Translations under genes and position numbers: made by a program
The notes under the pieces: model-generated
Database searches by the model: none
What the model saw: only the letters and a program-made list of their open reading frames with translations
Told to the model about the DNA's origin: nothing
DNA from: an uncultured Campylobacterales bacterium
GTDB taxonomy: Bacteria > Campylobacterota > Campylobacteria > Campylobacterales > Sulfurimonadaceae
Assembly (NCBI GenBank): GCA_903892995.1
Contig: CAITKP010000045.1
Location: 1 to 50,966 of the forward strand
Length of the DNA: 50,966 nt
Direction of reading: 5' to 3'
In this document: positions 24,480 through 33,324 of the stretch, one piece after another
How the letters are laid out: the number at the start of each line of letters is the position of its first letter
Position numbering within the stretch: the stretch's first letter is position 1

Positions 24480-26336
24480 CTACGCAAACTCCGTAGGATC
24501 CATATCAATTTGCGCTAAAGGAGTCTTACATGTAAGAAGTGCTCGGATGAGATCGGTGCTTTTACTTGAACGCAAAAGTATCATAAAACGGTATTTCTCA
24601 GCTATCTTTTCTATGGCCGAAGCGCCATATCCAATCACTTCAACCCCGCTAAAATCTTTTAATCGCTCCACCATCTCTTCCATCTCATTTTGTGCTTTGA
24701 GTCCATTTTTGTGAGCAAAAAGTACACGGCAAAGCTTTTTAAATGGTGGATAAACACCTCGGCGAAACTCTAATTCATCTTTTAAGAACTGCTCATAATC
24801 ATCAATGTAACTCTCAAAAAACTCTCTGTTAAAAGTTTGTACAATCACTTTTGCCTCTTTTTTTCTTCCACTTCTGCCAGCGATTTGGATCAGGCTTGAG
24901 AGCGCTTTTTCTCTGGCTCTATAATCACTCATTGTGAGCATATTATCAAGTCCCAAAACAACTGCCAAAGTTACATCATGATAATCATGCCCTTTGCTAA
25001 GCATCTGTGTTCCGACAAGCACGTCGATCTCTTTGTCGTTAAAACGCTTGAGAGTTTTGATAAGTTTACTTTGAGTTGTAATCACATCTCGATCAAACTG
25101 CTCTACATCTAAGAAATCATATTTTTCTTGAAGCTGTTTCACAGCCTCTGCGGTTCCAAGTCTACTACTTTTGAGCGCGTGATCGTGGCACTTTGGACAG
25201 ACTTGTGGAATTTGGGTCGTGAAGTTGCAATAGTGGCATTTGAGAAGTTTATGTCTTTGATGAATACTCATACCAACACTGCAAAATGGGCACTCTATCT
25301 TCTCTCCACAACTCGAGCAAATAAGATACTTAAAATTCGCACGAGTAGGAATAAAAAGAATCGTTTGCTCCTCTTTTTGCTTAGTTTTTATAATCTCTTC
25401 TTCAATAAGTGGTGTGATGGCTTCAAGTGAAGTTTGGTAAATAAACTCTTTTTTTGACTCAAAATGTCCTCCGCGAAGGCGAAATGCTGGAAATTTTGCA
25501 TAGCTTGTGAGTGAGGGAGTCGCACTTCCTAGCACTACTTTTGCCCCTAAAAGTTTTCCCATATAGATAGCGATATCTCGTGCATTGTAGCGAGGACGAC
25601 TAGAGGATTTGTAGCTTTCATCATGCTCCTCATCTACGACAATGCATCCAATATCACAAAGTGGCGTAAAAAGAGCCGATCTTGCCCCTGCTACGATATC
25701 AACACTTCCCTCTTGGATACGCTTGAGTATTTTTTCTTTTTGCACCTTGGTGATTTTGGAGTGCCACATTACCACTCGCTCACCAAAATGGTTTTTAAGA
25801 CGGCTCTCCATTTGCGGAGTGAGTGAGATTTCGGGCATCAAAAAGATCGCTCTTTTTTTCTCTTGGATCATTCGCCAAATGAGTTTCATATATATCTCAG
25901 TCTTTCCGCTTCCCGTATCTCCAAACAGCAAGGAAACATCTTTTGAGTTGATAAACTCTAAGGCCTCATTTTGTTTTTTTGAGAGTGTAATAGTGTCAAT
26001 AAAATCGTTCTCTACATCCTTTGCATATTGCCCTTTGGGTATAAGTGTTTTCTCAAAAGGCACAAGCAAAGAGAAGGCTTCGCCAAGGGAGCAAAGATAG
26101 TATGAGGCTATAAAATGGGCTAATTTTATTTGCGTTTCACTGAAGTAAAAATCACTTACATGTAAGAGTGTGTGAGTATCAAAATCAGGTTTATCAACCT
26201 TTGCGATCACAACAGCAGTAACATTTCTATTTTGAAGTGCGACCTCTACATGGTAGCCATTTTCAAGAGAGAGTTCACTTTGGTAGGTCAGAGGTGAAAG
26301 TGGAGAGTTTAAAAGAGCGAGTTGGTAATAATTCAT
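24480..26336 (-). CDS. priA: Primosomal replication-restart helicase PriA
   Basis: A 618-residue superfamily 2 helicase. Walker A DTGSGKTE, DEEH box IVVDEEHDESYK, LGSATPS, and motif V/VI segments VLVGTQMLSKGHDY and QIAGRSGRK are present. Eight cysteines (CSSCGEKIECPFC, then CHYC and CPKC) form the two zinc sites. It reloads DnaB at stalled forks. The length is near that of other Campylobacterota PriA and shorter than E. coli (732). Two palindromes encode LTCK near the C-terminus and LHV in LLHVSDF. It follows a pilin-like gene by 29 bp. Confidence 0.95.
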   Translation of the reverse strand: MNYYQLALLNSPLSPLTYQSELSLENGYHVEVALQNRNVTAVVIAKVDKPDFDTHTLLHVSDFYFSETQIKLAHFIASYYLCSLGEAFSLLVPFEKTLIPKGQYAKDVENDFIDTITLSKKQNEALEFINSKDVSLLFGDTGSGKTEIYMKLIWRMIQEKKRAIFLMPEISLTPQMESRLKNHFGERVVMWHSKITKVQKEKILKRIQEGSVDIVAGARSALFTPLCDIGCIVVDEEHDESYKSSSRPRYNARDIAIYMGKLLGAKVVLGSATPSLTSYAKFPAFRLRGGHFESKKEFIYQTSLEAITPLIEEEIIKTKQKEEQTILFIPTRANFKYLICSSCGEKIECPFCSVGMSIHQRHKLLKCHYCNFTTQIPQVCPKCHDHALKSSRLGTAEAVKQLQEKYDFLDVEQFDRDVITTQSKLIKTLKRFNDKEIDVLVGTQMLSKGHDYHDVTLAVVLGLDNMLTMSDYRAREKALSSLIQIAGRSGRKKEAKVIVQTFNREFFESYIDDYEQFLKDELEFRRGVYPPFKKLCRVLFAHKNGLKAQNEMEEMVERLKDFSGVEVIGYGASAIEKIAEKYRFMILLRSSKSTDLIRALLTCKTPLAQIDMDPTEFA

Positions 26337-26365
26337 AAAAGAATTATACTCATAATCAGCTTTTT

Positions 26366-26836
26366 TTATTTAGTCAGTTGCGTACAGAATTGCTCACCGC
26401 CAGTACAATCAAAAATTCCAGTATTTGGATCGTAAGTAAAAGTATTTGCAATACCAGAAACTTTATATTTATATGTATTTGTAGCCGTTCTCATCCAACC
26501 GCCATCTGAATCTTTTGTTGTAATGGCATAGGTTAGAATTGTTCCGTTGTTTTTATTTGTATCATTATCATCAAATATCAAGCTCCCCGATGGAAGCTGA
26601 CCTGTCACAGAAACATTTTTATCTAACGCAGATATGTATGTACTGCTTCCTTGCATCAAACGCTTTTGTCTTTCTGTGGAAATCGCCGTGCGAATCGCCA
26701 TAACATCGGAATGACCATTTGAGATAACGGCTTGCTCAGAAACTCCAGCGAATTTTGGAAGGGCAATAGCAGCAAGCACGCCCAAAATAATAATGACAAA
26801 AATGAGTTCTATCATTGTGAACGCTTTTTTATTCAC
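26366..26836 (-). CDS. Type IV pilin-like/pseudopilin protein with A|F leader site
   Basis: A 156-residue protein with the prepilin N-terminus MNKKAFTMIELIFVIIILGVLAAIALPKF: a short basic leader, the Phe-Thr-x-x-Glu start of the mature protein, and a hydrophobic helix. The residue before the cut is Ala rather than the usual Gly. The start codon is GTG with GGAG upstream. The C-terminal domain ends in a possible disulfide loop DCTGGEQFC. It likely forms part of a pilus or type II-like fibre, perhaps for DNA uptake or secretion. It lies between another pilin and priA. Confidence 0.85.
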   Translation of the reverse strand: MNKKAFTMIELIFVIIILGVLAAIALPKFAGVSEQAVISNGHSDVMAIRTAISTERQKRLMQGSSTYISALDKNVSVTGQLPSGSLIFDDNDTNKNNGTILTYAITTKDSDGGWMRTATNTYKYKVSGIANTFTYDPNTGIFDCTGGEQFCTQLTK

Positions 26837-26903
26837 ACAGACTCCAAAAAAATTTAAATTTTATGAAGCACACAATTGTGACTCGTAAAATATAAATTAA
26901 GGA

Positions 26904-26926
26904 GTATCCTCCACTAAGGAGGATAC
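26904..26926 (-). terminator. Hairpin terminator behind the first pilin gene
   Basis: GTATCCTCC (26904-26912) and GGAGGATAC (26918-26926) form a perfect 9-bp stem with a 5-nt loop. On the minus strand it lies directly after the pilin stop at 26941 and is followed by a T-rich stretch, as expected for an intrinsic terminator. Confidence 0.75.
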
Positions 26927-26940
26927 GTCAAGAAGTAAAA

Positions 26941-27417
26941 TTATGGAAGTTTAATCTTCGTATCATCTAAAACTGTATTCACGACTGGTGCAGCACCTGA
27001 ATACCAAAATTTTGGCGCATTTGATGCATTTCCATCACGACAAATAATATAATAATTACCATCCGTTGTTTTAGCAGCAAACTTAGTTGCAGCAGTCACT
27101 TTTGTAGCATACGAAACTTCACACTTAGAAGTATTTACATCTCTAACAGAAAAACTCGCAGGAAAATCTGTATCAGTAGCATTAACATCATACTTTGAAG
27201 TTACACTTATTAGACTCCCGTTATCTCCATTTGCAATTGACGCACTCCATTTTGTTGGAGCAACAGTACGGTTTAGTGTACCAACGAAACCTTTAACGAG
27301 TCCCTCATCCGCTTGAGATTTCACACCGATAAGTTTCGGAAGTGCGACAGACGCAAGAATACCTAAGATAACGATAACGAAGATCAATTCGATCATTGTA
27401 AAACCAGTTCTTTTCAT
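26941..27417 (-). CDS. Type IV pilin-like/pseudopilin protein
   Basis: A 158-residue protein with a canonical prepilin leader MKRTG|FTMIELIFVIVILGILASVALPKLIGV, so it should be cut after Gly5 and methylated by a prepilin peptidase. The first mature 25 residues match the second pilin closely, while the C-terminal domains differ (here one Cys pair, SKCEVSY and IICRDG). AAGGAG precedes the ATG. Two different pilins in a row suggest a major and a minor subunit, or two separately regulated fibres, since a terminator lies between them. Confidence 0.87.
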   Translation of the reverse strand: MKRTGFTMIELIFVIVILGILASVALPKLIGVKSQADEGLVKGFVGTLNRTVAPTKWSASIANGDNGSLISVTSKYDVNATDTDFPASFSVRDVNTSKCEVSYATKVTAATKFAAKTTDGNYYIICRDGNASNAPKFWYSGAAPVVNTVLDDTKIKLP

Positions 27418-27530
27418 AAGAACTCCTTATAACTAAAAAATTGGGTTACACCTGCAACCTTAGTAAGCATTATGAGTTAGTTCCTCTTAAACTCATCTTA
27501 AAGTGAGTGTTTTGCTTTTTTACCATCTTT

Positions 27531-27547
27531 TTGGCACAAAAATTGCT
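27531..27547 (+). promoter_or_regulatory. Sigma-54 promoter of flgBC-fliE
   Basis: TTGGCACAAAAATTGCTT has GG at 27533-27534 and GC at 27545-27546 with exactly 10 bases between, matching the TGGCAC-N5-TTGC consensus. It ends about 37 bp before the flgB ATG. Rod genes such as flgBC are RpoN-dependent in Campylobacter and Helicobacter, so flagellar rod expression here is probably under FlgR/RpoN control. Confidence 0.88.
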
Positions 27548-27583
27548 TTTCTAAAAATAATAAATTCACAAAAAGGTTTGTAG

Positions 27584-28015
27584 ATGAGTCTCGAAATATC
27601 CAAAGCTCACTCTTTAATGGAAGAAGCGCTCAACTTTCGTGGAATGCGCCAAGATATGATTGCATCTAATATTGCAAATGCAGATACTCCATTTTACAAA
27701 CCTCGTGATGTTCGTTTTGAGTCCACTCTCGCACAAAAACAAAAAGAGATAATGGGAGAAAACTCTCAAACGCTTCGTATGGCAAAGACTGATGGAGAAC
27801 ATCTTGATGCCTTGCCTGATCTAAGTAGTGCAACTGCCTCTTTGTTTTATAGAGATGGGCATATGGCAAAAAATGATGGCAACAGCGTTGATATCGATGT
27901 CGAAACAACAGAGATGAGTAAAAACTCGACTATGTATAATGCAGTTATTGCAGCTATGAAAAAAGAAAAAATGATGTATGAAGCGGTCGTTGACGCATCT
28001 GCAAAATTAAGCTAA
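27584..28015 (+). CDS. flgB: Flagellar basal-body rod protein FlgB
   Basis: A 143-residue rod protein. The N-terminal rod motif RQDMIASNIANADTPFYKPRDVRF and the C-terminal coiled segment NAVIAAMKKEKMMYEAVVDAS are typical. It is exported through the flagellar type III apparatus and forms the proximal rod in the periplasm. It is first in flgB-flgC-fliE, directly behind a sigma-54 promoter. Confidence 0.95.
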   Translation: MSLEISKAHSLMEEALNFRGMRQDMIASNIANADTPFYKPRDVRFESTLAQKQKEIMGENSQTLRMAKTDGEHLDALPDLSSATASLFYRDGHMAKNDGNSVDIDVETTEMSKNSTMYNAVIAAMKKEKMMYEAVVDASAKLS

Positions 28016-28024
28016 GGATAGATT

Positions 28025-28519
28025 ATGAGTAATTTTTTAAGCAGTTTTGACATTAGCGGTTATGGGCTTTCAGCGCAGAGAACCCGTGTCGATATCATCT
28101 CATCAAATATCGCAAACGCTCAAACAACTCGTACCGAAGAGGGTGGTCCATACCGCCGTAAACAAGTCATCTTTAAAGCGATAAATTTTAATGACGCAAT
28201 CAATAAAGCGATCAACAACCAAACATCTTCACTCAAATATGAAGATCCTCTTGATGAGGGACAAGCAGGCCGTAAAGTTAATCCTGCTATAATGAGCGTA
28301 AAAGTTGATAAAATATCACGTGATGATTCAAAGCCTCAGATGAAGTATGACCCTACAAGTCCTGATGCAGATTCAAAGGGATATGTAGCATATCCAAATA
28401 TTAATCCTGTTATAGAAATGGCCGATTTGGTAGAAGCGACTCGCTCTTATCAAGCCAATGTTGCTGCATTTGAAAGTGCTAAAAACATGGCGACAAGTGC
28501 AATTTCTCTTTTACAATAG
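28025..28519 (+). CDS. flgC: Flagellar basal-body rod protein FlgC
   Basis: A 164-residue proximal rod protein. It has the rod N-terminus GYGLSAQRTRVDIISSNIANAQTTR and the C-terminal VEMADLVEATRSYQANVAAFESAKNM pattern shared by FlgC proteins. It lies 9 bp after flgB and 15 bp before fliE, in a rod operon. AAGGATAG precedes the ATG. Confidence 0.96.
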   Translation: MSNFLSSFDISGYGLSAQRTRVDIISSNIANAQTTRTEEGGPYRRKQVIFKAINFNDAINKAINNQTSSLKYEDPLDEGQAGRKVNPAIMSVKVDKISRDDSKPQMKYDPTSPDADSKGYVAYPNINPVIEMADLVEATRSYQANVAAFESAKNMATSAISLLQ

Positions 28520-28534
28520 ACAAAGGAATAGATT

Positions 28535-28834
28535 ATGGCAATAAACAGTATTAACGCTCTCTCGACAGCGGATATTTTAAATAATAAATCCTCGATTGTA
28601 CAACCATCTTCTGGTGATGCTTTTGCAAAGACACTCAAATCAGCTATGACTGAGGTTAATGATCTTCAAGTCAGCAGTGAAAAAGCTATGAGCGATATCG
28701 CAACTGGACAGGTAAAAGATCTTCATCAAGCAGCACTTGCGATTGATAAAGCAGAAATCAGTATGAAATTGATGCTAGAAGTGAGAAGTAAAGCATTAAA
28801 TGCTTACCAACAAATCAGCCGAACTCAGATGTAA
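28535..28834 (+). CDS. fliE: Flagellar hook-basal body protein FliE
   Basis: A 99-residue protein with the FliE C-terminal signature LHQAALAIDKAEISMKLMLEVRSKALNAYQQISRTQM. FliE joins the MS ring to the rod and is the first protein exported. The length is usual. It ends the rod operon; the next gene follows after 15 bp and may be read from the same promoter. Confidence 0.95.
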   Translation: MAINSINALSTADILNNKSSIVQPSSGDAFAKTLKSAMTEVNDLQVSSEKAMSDIATGQVKDLHQAALAIDKAEISMKLMLEVRSKALNAYQQISRTQM

Positions 28835-28849
28835 GCAACCTCTTTTTTA

Positions 28850-30658
28850 ATGCAAAATATCTCTTATAGAACAAAATCAAAAAAGACTTTTATACTTTTT
28901 TCGATCATCTCTCTTGGCTTTCTTATTTTTTTAAGTGTTATGCTTTTTACTGCAATCAAACCAAGAGATCTCCCATCTCTTTTTGCTTCGGAAACCTCTG
29001 TTGCAAAAAGAGGAAGTATTATCAGTGCCGATGGCTTTCACCTTGCCACAACTCAAAAACTTTACAAAGCTATCGTTAATACCTATTTCATCGATCCAGA
29101 AAAAATGGATCTTTTTATACAACTTTATAGCATTTACAGCGATGTCGATCCGCAAAAAGTCGCAGCACTTTTAAGGAAAAAAAAGGGTGCAGTCGTTTTA
29201 AGCTATGATCTTAACTCCAAGCAAGCACAAAATCTTAAAAGTTTGGGTTTTGAGTTACGAAGATATAAAGTTTTTAAAGAGATTGAAAATCCAAATACAC
29301 ACATACGCACCACACAAGGTCTCAATGTCATAGAAAGCGGTGAAGCACGAATATATCCATATGACACTTTACTAACACCCATCATCGGCTATCCGCATAA
29401 AATCGAAGAGGATGGATACACAAAGATTCGTGGTGTAAAGGGGATAGAAAAACGCTACGAAGATGAACTTTCATCTAAAGAGGATGCAAAACAGTTTGCA
29501 CCTCGCGATGTCGCTAATAATATGATCCTCAATAAAGACAGTTACACAAAACCACAAACAGATGGGCTTGATGTCAAGCTAAATATTCCTGTTACTTTAC
29601 AAGTTAAAGTGGAAAAAATCCTAGATAAAATGAAAATAAATCTTGATGCAGATCACATTATGAGTGTTGTGATGTCCTCCAAAAATGGTAAGATTATCTC
29701 GCTTGGAAGTTCAAATAGATTTCTCCCTCAAAATATACGAAAAGAGGATTATTCATCTCTTAATACTTGGGCAACAGAGTATGCTTTTGAACCAGGTTCT
29801 GTTATTAAACCGCTTACATTTACACTTCTTTTAGAAAAAAATCTTATCAACCCTTATGATATGATCAATGGTCATAATGGAAAATTTTTAATGGGCAAAA
29901 AAGTGATAACAGATGAACATCCATTTGCGATGCTCAGTGCTGAGGATGTCATAGTCTTTTCATCAAATGTTGGTATGGCACAACTTGCGCAAAAGCTTAC
30001 AGGAATAGACTTTTACGAGGGGCTTAGCAATTTTGGACTTGCGCATAAAACAAATATAGACCTTGCCTATGAAAAAGAGGGTTCCATACCTAACTCATCG
30101 CAACTCTCAGATGAGATATACAAGGCTACAGCGTCGTATGGATATGGAATGAAAGTCACACTTATGCAGCTTGTAAATGCCTATAATGCTTTTAATAACA
30201 ATGGGCGAGAGGTCATACCGACATTGGTAGATTCTCTTATTGATAAGTATGGGAAAGTGACACCTATTCCAATCGATCCAGGAAAACAAGTGATCGACCC
30301 GACAACTGCAAGCAGAATGAAAAAGATTTTGATTAAAACTGTTATGGAAGGAACGGGAACAAAAGCAATAACTCCTGGTTTAGAAATCGGCGGAAAGACG
30401 GGAACGGCACACATCGTTGAAGAGGGAAGTTATGTTTCAAAATACAATACCTCATTCATTGGATTTGTCAATGATGGAAAACACTCTTATACAATTGGTG
30501 TTGTGGTGATTCAGCCAAAGCGAGCTCACTTTGCTGCTGAGAGCTCAGTTCCTGTATTTAAGCAGATTGTTGACACACTTATAGAGGAAAAATACCTAAA
30601 GCCAAATGTTATCCAACAAGCGAGTGTTCCCGACAACAGCCTCAACCAAAATCATTGA
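28850..30658 (+). CDS. ftsI: Penicillin-binding protein 2/3 (FtsI-type septal transpeptidase)
   Basis: A 602-residue class B penicillin-binding protein. A short cytoplasmic tail and one membrane helix (about 13-34) lead to a dimerisation region (RGSIISADGFHLA) and the transpeptidase domain: the active-site Ser in EPGSVIKPLTF, SSN in FSSNVGMAQ, and KTG in GGKTGTAHIV. It cross-links septal peptidoglycan in division. There is no good Shine-Dalgarno before the ATG, and it follows fliE closely, so it may be read through from the sigma-54 promoter, an odd link of rod and division genes. Its last 63 bp overlap panC on the other strand. Confidence 0.9.
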   Translation: MQNISYRTKSKKTFILFSIISLGFLIFLSVMLFTAIKPRDLPSLFASETSVAKRGSIISADGFHLATTQKLYKAIVNTYFIDPEKMDLFIQLYSIYSDVDPQKVAALLRKKKGAVVLSYDLNSKQAQNLKSLGFELRRYKVFKEIENPNTHIRTTQGLNVIESGEARIYPYDTLLTPIIGYPHKIEEDGYTKIRGVKGIEKRYEDELSSKEDAKQFAPRDVANNMILNKDSYTKPQTDGLDVKLNIPVTLQVKVEKILDKMKINLDADHIMSVVMSSKNGKIISLGSSNRFLPQNIRKEDYSSLNTWATEYAFEPGSVIKPLTFTLLLEKNLINPYDMINGHNGKFLMGKKVITDEHPFAMLSAEDVIVFSSNVGMAQLAQKLTGIDFYEGLSNFGLAHKTNIDLAYEKEGSIPNSSQLSDEIYKATASYGYGMKVTLMQLVNAYNAFNNNGREVIPTLVDSLIDKYGKVTPIPIDPGKQVIDPTTASRMKKILIKTVMEGTGTKAITPGLEIGGKTGTAHIVEEGSYVSKYNTSFIGFVNDGKHSYTIGVVVIQPKRAHFAAESSVPVFKQIVDTLIEEKYLKPNVIQQASVPDNSLNQNH

Positions 30659-31417
30659 GTTGCCTGTCTGGATTGTTGCAATTGGTATAAACTCTCGACT
30701 TACAATGGCAATATAGGAAACATCCAGCGGCTCTAAAATCATCTTCATTTCATCTATAATTGTTTTAGTTTCATACACTCCTGATACAACTAAACTGGTA
30801 GCTTTTTTAAGTGCCGATGGGATCTTTAGAGCTTCTACCTTTTCTTCTGCATTCAAATACTCATTTCTGCTACTTAAAGCAAGCCCGAGATTATCACGCA
30901 TTGTCTCAACAGGAACAATATTGACATCCATAAACATCTGTTTTACCATCAAGCTAATCAGCATTAACTGTTGGGCATCTTTTTTGCCAAAATACGCGTT
31001 TGTTGGATTTACAATATTTAAAAGCTTCATCACAACTGTAAGCACTCCGCTAAAATGTCCCGGACGTGTTTCTCCCTCTAAGATATAGCCTCTTACATCA
31101 GGAGCACAAAGCTTAACTTCATCCTTTTCATAAATATCTTCTGCATTTGGATAAAAAAGATAATCAACGCCCGCGAGTTCACAAATACGCTTATCAGCTT
31201 GCTCTTTACGCGGATATTTATCAAGATCTTCCCCTTTTAAAAATTGAGTAGGATTAACAAAGATGGAGACAACAACGATCTCATTTTCCTCTTTTGCCTT
31301 TTTTATCAGTGAGATATGTCCATTGTGCAATGCGCCCATTGTAGGTACAAATCCAATGCTTACATGTAAGCCTCTCAGCTCTTTTTTGAGCTCGTGGGGG
31401 GATTGAAAAACTCTCAT
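30596..31417 (-). CDS. panC: Pantothenate synthetase
   Basis: A 273-residue ligase that joins pantoate and beta-alanine with ATP on the way to coenzyme A. FVPTMGALHNGHISLI carries the HIGH-like nucleotide motif; VSIFVNPTQF, YFGKKDAQQLMLI and SSRNEYL are also standard. The length is typical. It is divergent from prfB and its 3' end overlaps the ftsI gene by 63 bp. An exact palindrome near the N-terminus is read as LHV in RGLHVSIGF. Confidence 0.96.
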   Translation of the reverse strand: MRVFQSPHELKKELRGLHVSIGFVPTMGALHNGHISLIKKAKEENEIVVVSIFVNPTQFLKGEDLDKYPRKEQADKRICELAGVDYLFYPNAEDIYEKDEVKLCAPDVRGYILEGETRPGHFSGVLTVVMKLLNIVNPTNAYFGKKDAQQLMLISLMVKQMFMDVNIVPVETMRDNLGLALSSRNEYLNAEEKVEALKIPSALKKATSLVVSGVYETKTIIDEMKMILEPLDVSYIAIVSREFIPIATIQTGNSMILVEAVVGNTRLLDNIWL

Positions 31418-31435
31418 TTTTAAGCCTCTGTAATA

Positions 31436-31453
31436 TATAATCGCAATTATACT
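31436..31453 (+). promoter_or_regulatory. prfB promoter region
   Basis: In the 54-bp gap between divergent panC and prfB there are two candidate -10 boxes on the plus strand, TATAAT (31436-31441) and TATACT (31448-31453). GGATAG at about 31462 is the weak ribosome site for the ATG at 31472. Confidence 0.4.
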
Positions 31454-31471
31454 ATATGACTGGATAGAAGC

Positions 31472-32572
31472 ATGGACAATTATGAATACACAGAACTTTT
31501 AAAAACTTTACAGCTCAAGATGAAAAATATTGCAGGAGTCGTTGAACCCTCAAAAATCGAAGCAAAATTACAAGAGATCAATCTGCTTGAAAATGATCAG
31601 AGTTTTTGGAACGATGCGGCCAATGCTGCTGTAGTTCAAAAAGAGAAAACACAACTAGAGAGAAAACTTCAAAAATACCAAGATGCGGCCTCAGCTGTTG
31701 GGGACGCACAAGAACTCTACGAAATGGCTCAAGATGAAAAAGATGATGAGACAATAGAAACTCTATTTAGTGAATCCGAGCATCTTGAAAACTATGTAAG
31801 ACAAATGGAGATAAGCGTACTTTTAAGCGGTGAAACAGATGGAAATAATGCTATCCTCTCAATTCACCCTGGAGCTGGGGGAACTGAATCTCAAGACTGG
31901 GCTTCGATCCTTTTGAGAATGTACACAAGATGGGCTGAGCGTCATGGATTTAAAGTGGAGACTCTTGACTATCAAAATGGTGATGAAGCGGGGATCAAAG
32001 ATGCTTCTATCTTGATTTCTGGTGAAAATGCTTATGGATATCTCAAAGTTGAGAGTGGCATCCACCGTCTGGTTCGTATCTCTCCGTTTGACTCTAATGC
32101 AAAACGCCACACCTCTTTTACTTCAGTCGTGGTCTCTCCTGAGATAGATGATAACATCAATATCGTCATAGAGGATAAAGATATCCGCGTAGATACTTAC
32201 CGTGCTTCAGGCGCTGGTGGGCAACATGTCAATAAAACTGAATCTGCAATCCGTATCACGCATATAGCAACAGGTGTCGTTGTTCAATGTCAAAATGACA
32301 GAAGCCAACATAAAAATAGAGCAACCGCTATGAAAATGTTAAAGTCTCGCTTGTATGAGTATGAGCTTGAAATTCAAAAAGCAAAAGAAGCTGGTGTAGA
32401 AAAGAGTGAAATCGGCTGGGGTCATCAAATCCGTTCATATGTTCTACAGCCTTATCAACAAGTCAAAGACACGCGTAGCAATGAAGCATTTTCAAATGTC
32501 AATGCTATTTTAGATGGCGATATCGATGCAATGATTGAGGGCGTTTTGATCGCTCAAAACAGAGCAGTATAA
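31472..32572 (+). CDS. prfB: Peptide chain release factor 2
   Basis: A 366-residue class I release factor that reads UGA and UAA. The stop-recognition motif SPF is in [15 protein letters not shown] and the catalytic GGQ in [14 protein letters not shown]. The open frame runs without a break, so the programmed +1 frameshift known from E. coli prfB is absent here. The neighbours are panC and bpt. Confidence 0.97.
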   Translation: MDNYEYTELLKTLQLKMKNIAGVVEPSKIEAKLQEINLLENDQSFWNDAANAAVVQKEKTQLERKLQKYQDAASAVGDAQELYEMAQDEKDDETIETLFSESEHLENYVRQMEISVLLSGETDGNNAILSIHPGAGGTESQDWASILLRMYTRWAERHGFKVETLDYQNGDEAGIKDASILISGENAYGYLKVESGIHRLVRISPFDSNAKRHTSFTSVVVSPEIDDNINIVIEDKDIRVDTYRASGAGGQHVNKTESAIRITHIATGVVVQCQNDRSQHKNRATAMKMLKSRLYEYELEIQKAKEAGVEKSEIGWGHQIRSYVLQPYQQVKDTRSNEAFSNVNAILDGDIDAMIEGVLIAQNRAV

Positions 32573-32610
32573 AAAATTTTTACAATTATATTTTTATATA
32601 AAACACTCTG

Positions 32611-33324
32611 ATGAAACTTCTTAATGAATGCACCTTTACAGATAAATGCTCCTATCTTAATAACCAACAGCAAACTGCACATTACAAAATCCTCTCAGAG
32701 TGTAGCATTGCTTATTGTACAACTCTAATACAGCGAGGCTGGAGAAGATTTGGAAAGATGTTTTTTAGACCTATTTGCTGTGATTGTCAGGAGTGTCAAA
32801 GTCTTAAAATAGATGTCAATAACTATAATTTTTCCAAATCTGAAAAACGAATTATCAACAAAAACAGCCAAATTAAATTACATGTACAAAAGCCAACTGT
32901 TAGTTATGAACATGTGGAGCTGTTTAATAGATATCATCACTATATGCATTCATTTAGAGCATGGGACAATAATCAAACAGACGTTAAAGGTTATTACAAC
33001 TCTTTTGTTCAAGGAGCTAATGATTTTGGGTATGAGGTTTTATACTATGACAAAGAAAAACTGATTTGTGTTGACCTAATCGATATTTTAGAAGATGGGA
33101 TCTCATCTATTTATTGCTATTATGATCCAGAATATAAAAATCTTTCACTGGGAAAATACTCACTTTATCGCCAAATCAGCTTAGCAAAATCACTGCAAAA
33201 GCCATGGATCTATTTAGGATATTATGTAAAAGATTGTCAAAGTCTTACGTATAAAAGTCAGTTCAAGCCCTACCTTACTTTACAAAATAGAGCTACTGAT
33301 ATTCAAAAAGATATATGGATTTAA
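32611..33324 (+). CDS. bpt: Aspartate/glutamate leucyltransferase
   Basis: A 237-residue leucyl-tRNA-protein transferase of the bacterial N-end rule pathway, adding Leu to proteins with N-terminal Asp or Glu so that ClpS/ClpAP degrades them. The signature RGWRRFGKMFFRPICCDCQECQSLKI and the later YYDPEYKNLSLGKYSLYRQI and KPWIYLGYYVKDCQSLTYKSQFKP are typical. There is no clear Shine-Dalgarno. The stop overlaps the convergent neighbour by 4 bp. A near-palindrome gives LHVQ. Confidence 0.92.
   Translation: MKLLNECTFTDKCSYLNNQQQTAHYKILSECSIAYCTTLIQRGWRRFGKMFFRPICCDCQECQSLKIDVNNYNFSKSEKRIINKNSQIKLHVQKPTVSYEHVELFNRYHHYMHSFRAWDNNQTDVKGYYNSFVQGANDFGYEVLYYDKEKLICVDLIDILEDGISSIYCYYDPEYKNLSLGKYSLYRQISLAKSLQKPWIYLGYYVKDCQSLTYKSQFKPYLTLQNRATDIQKDIWI

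Noticed and set aside
31472-31600. Programmed frameshift in prfB
   Set aside because: The release factor frame is open from ATG to stop with full length, so no frameshift is needed.
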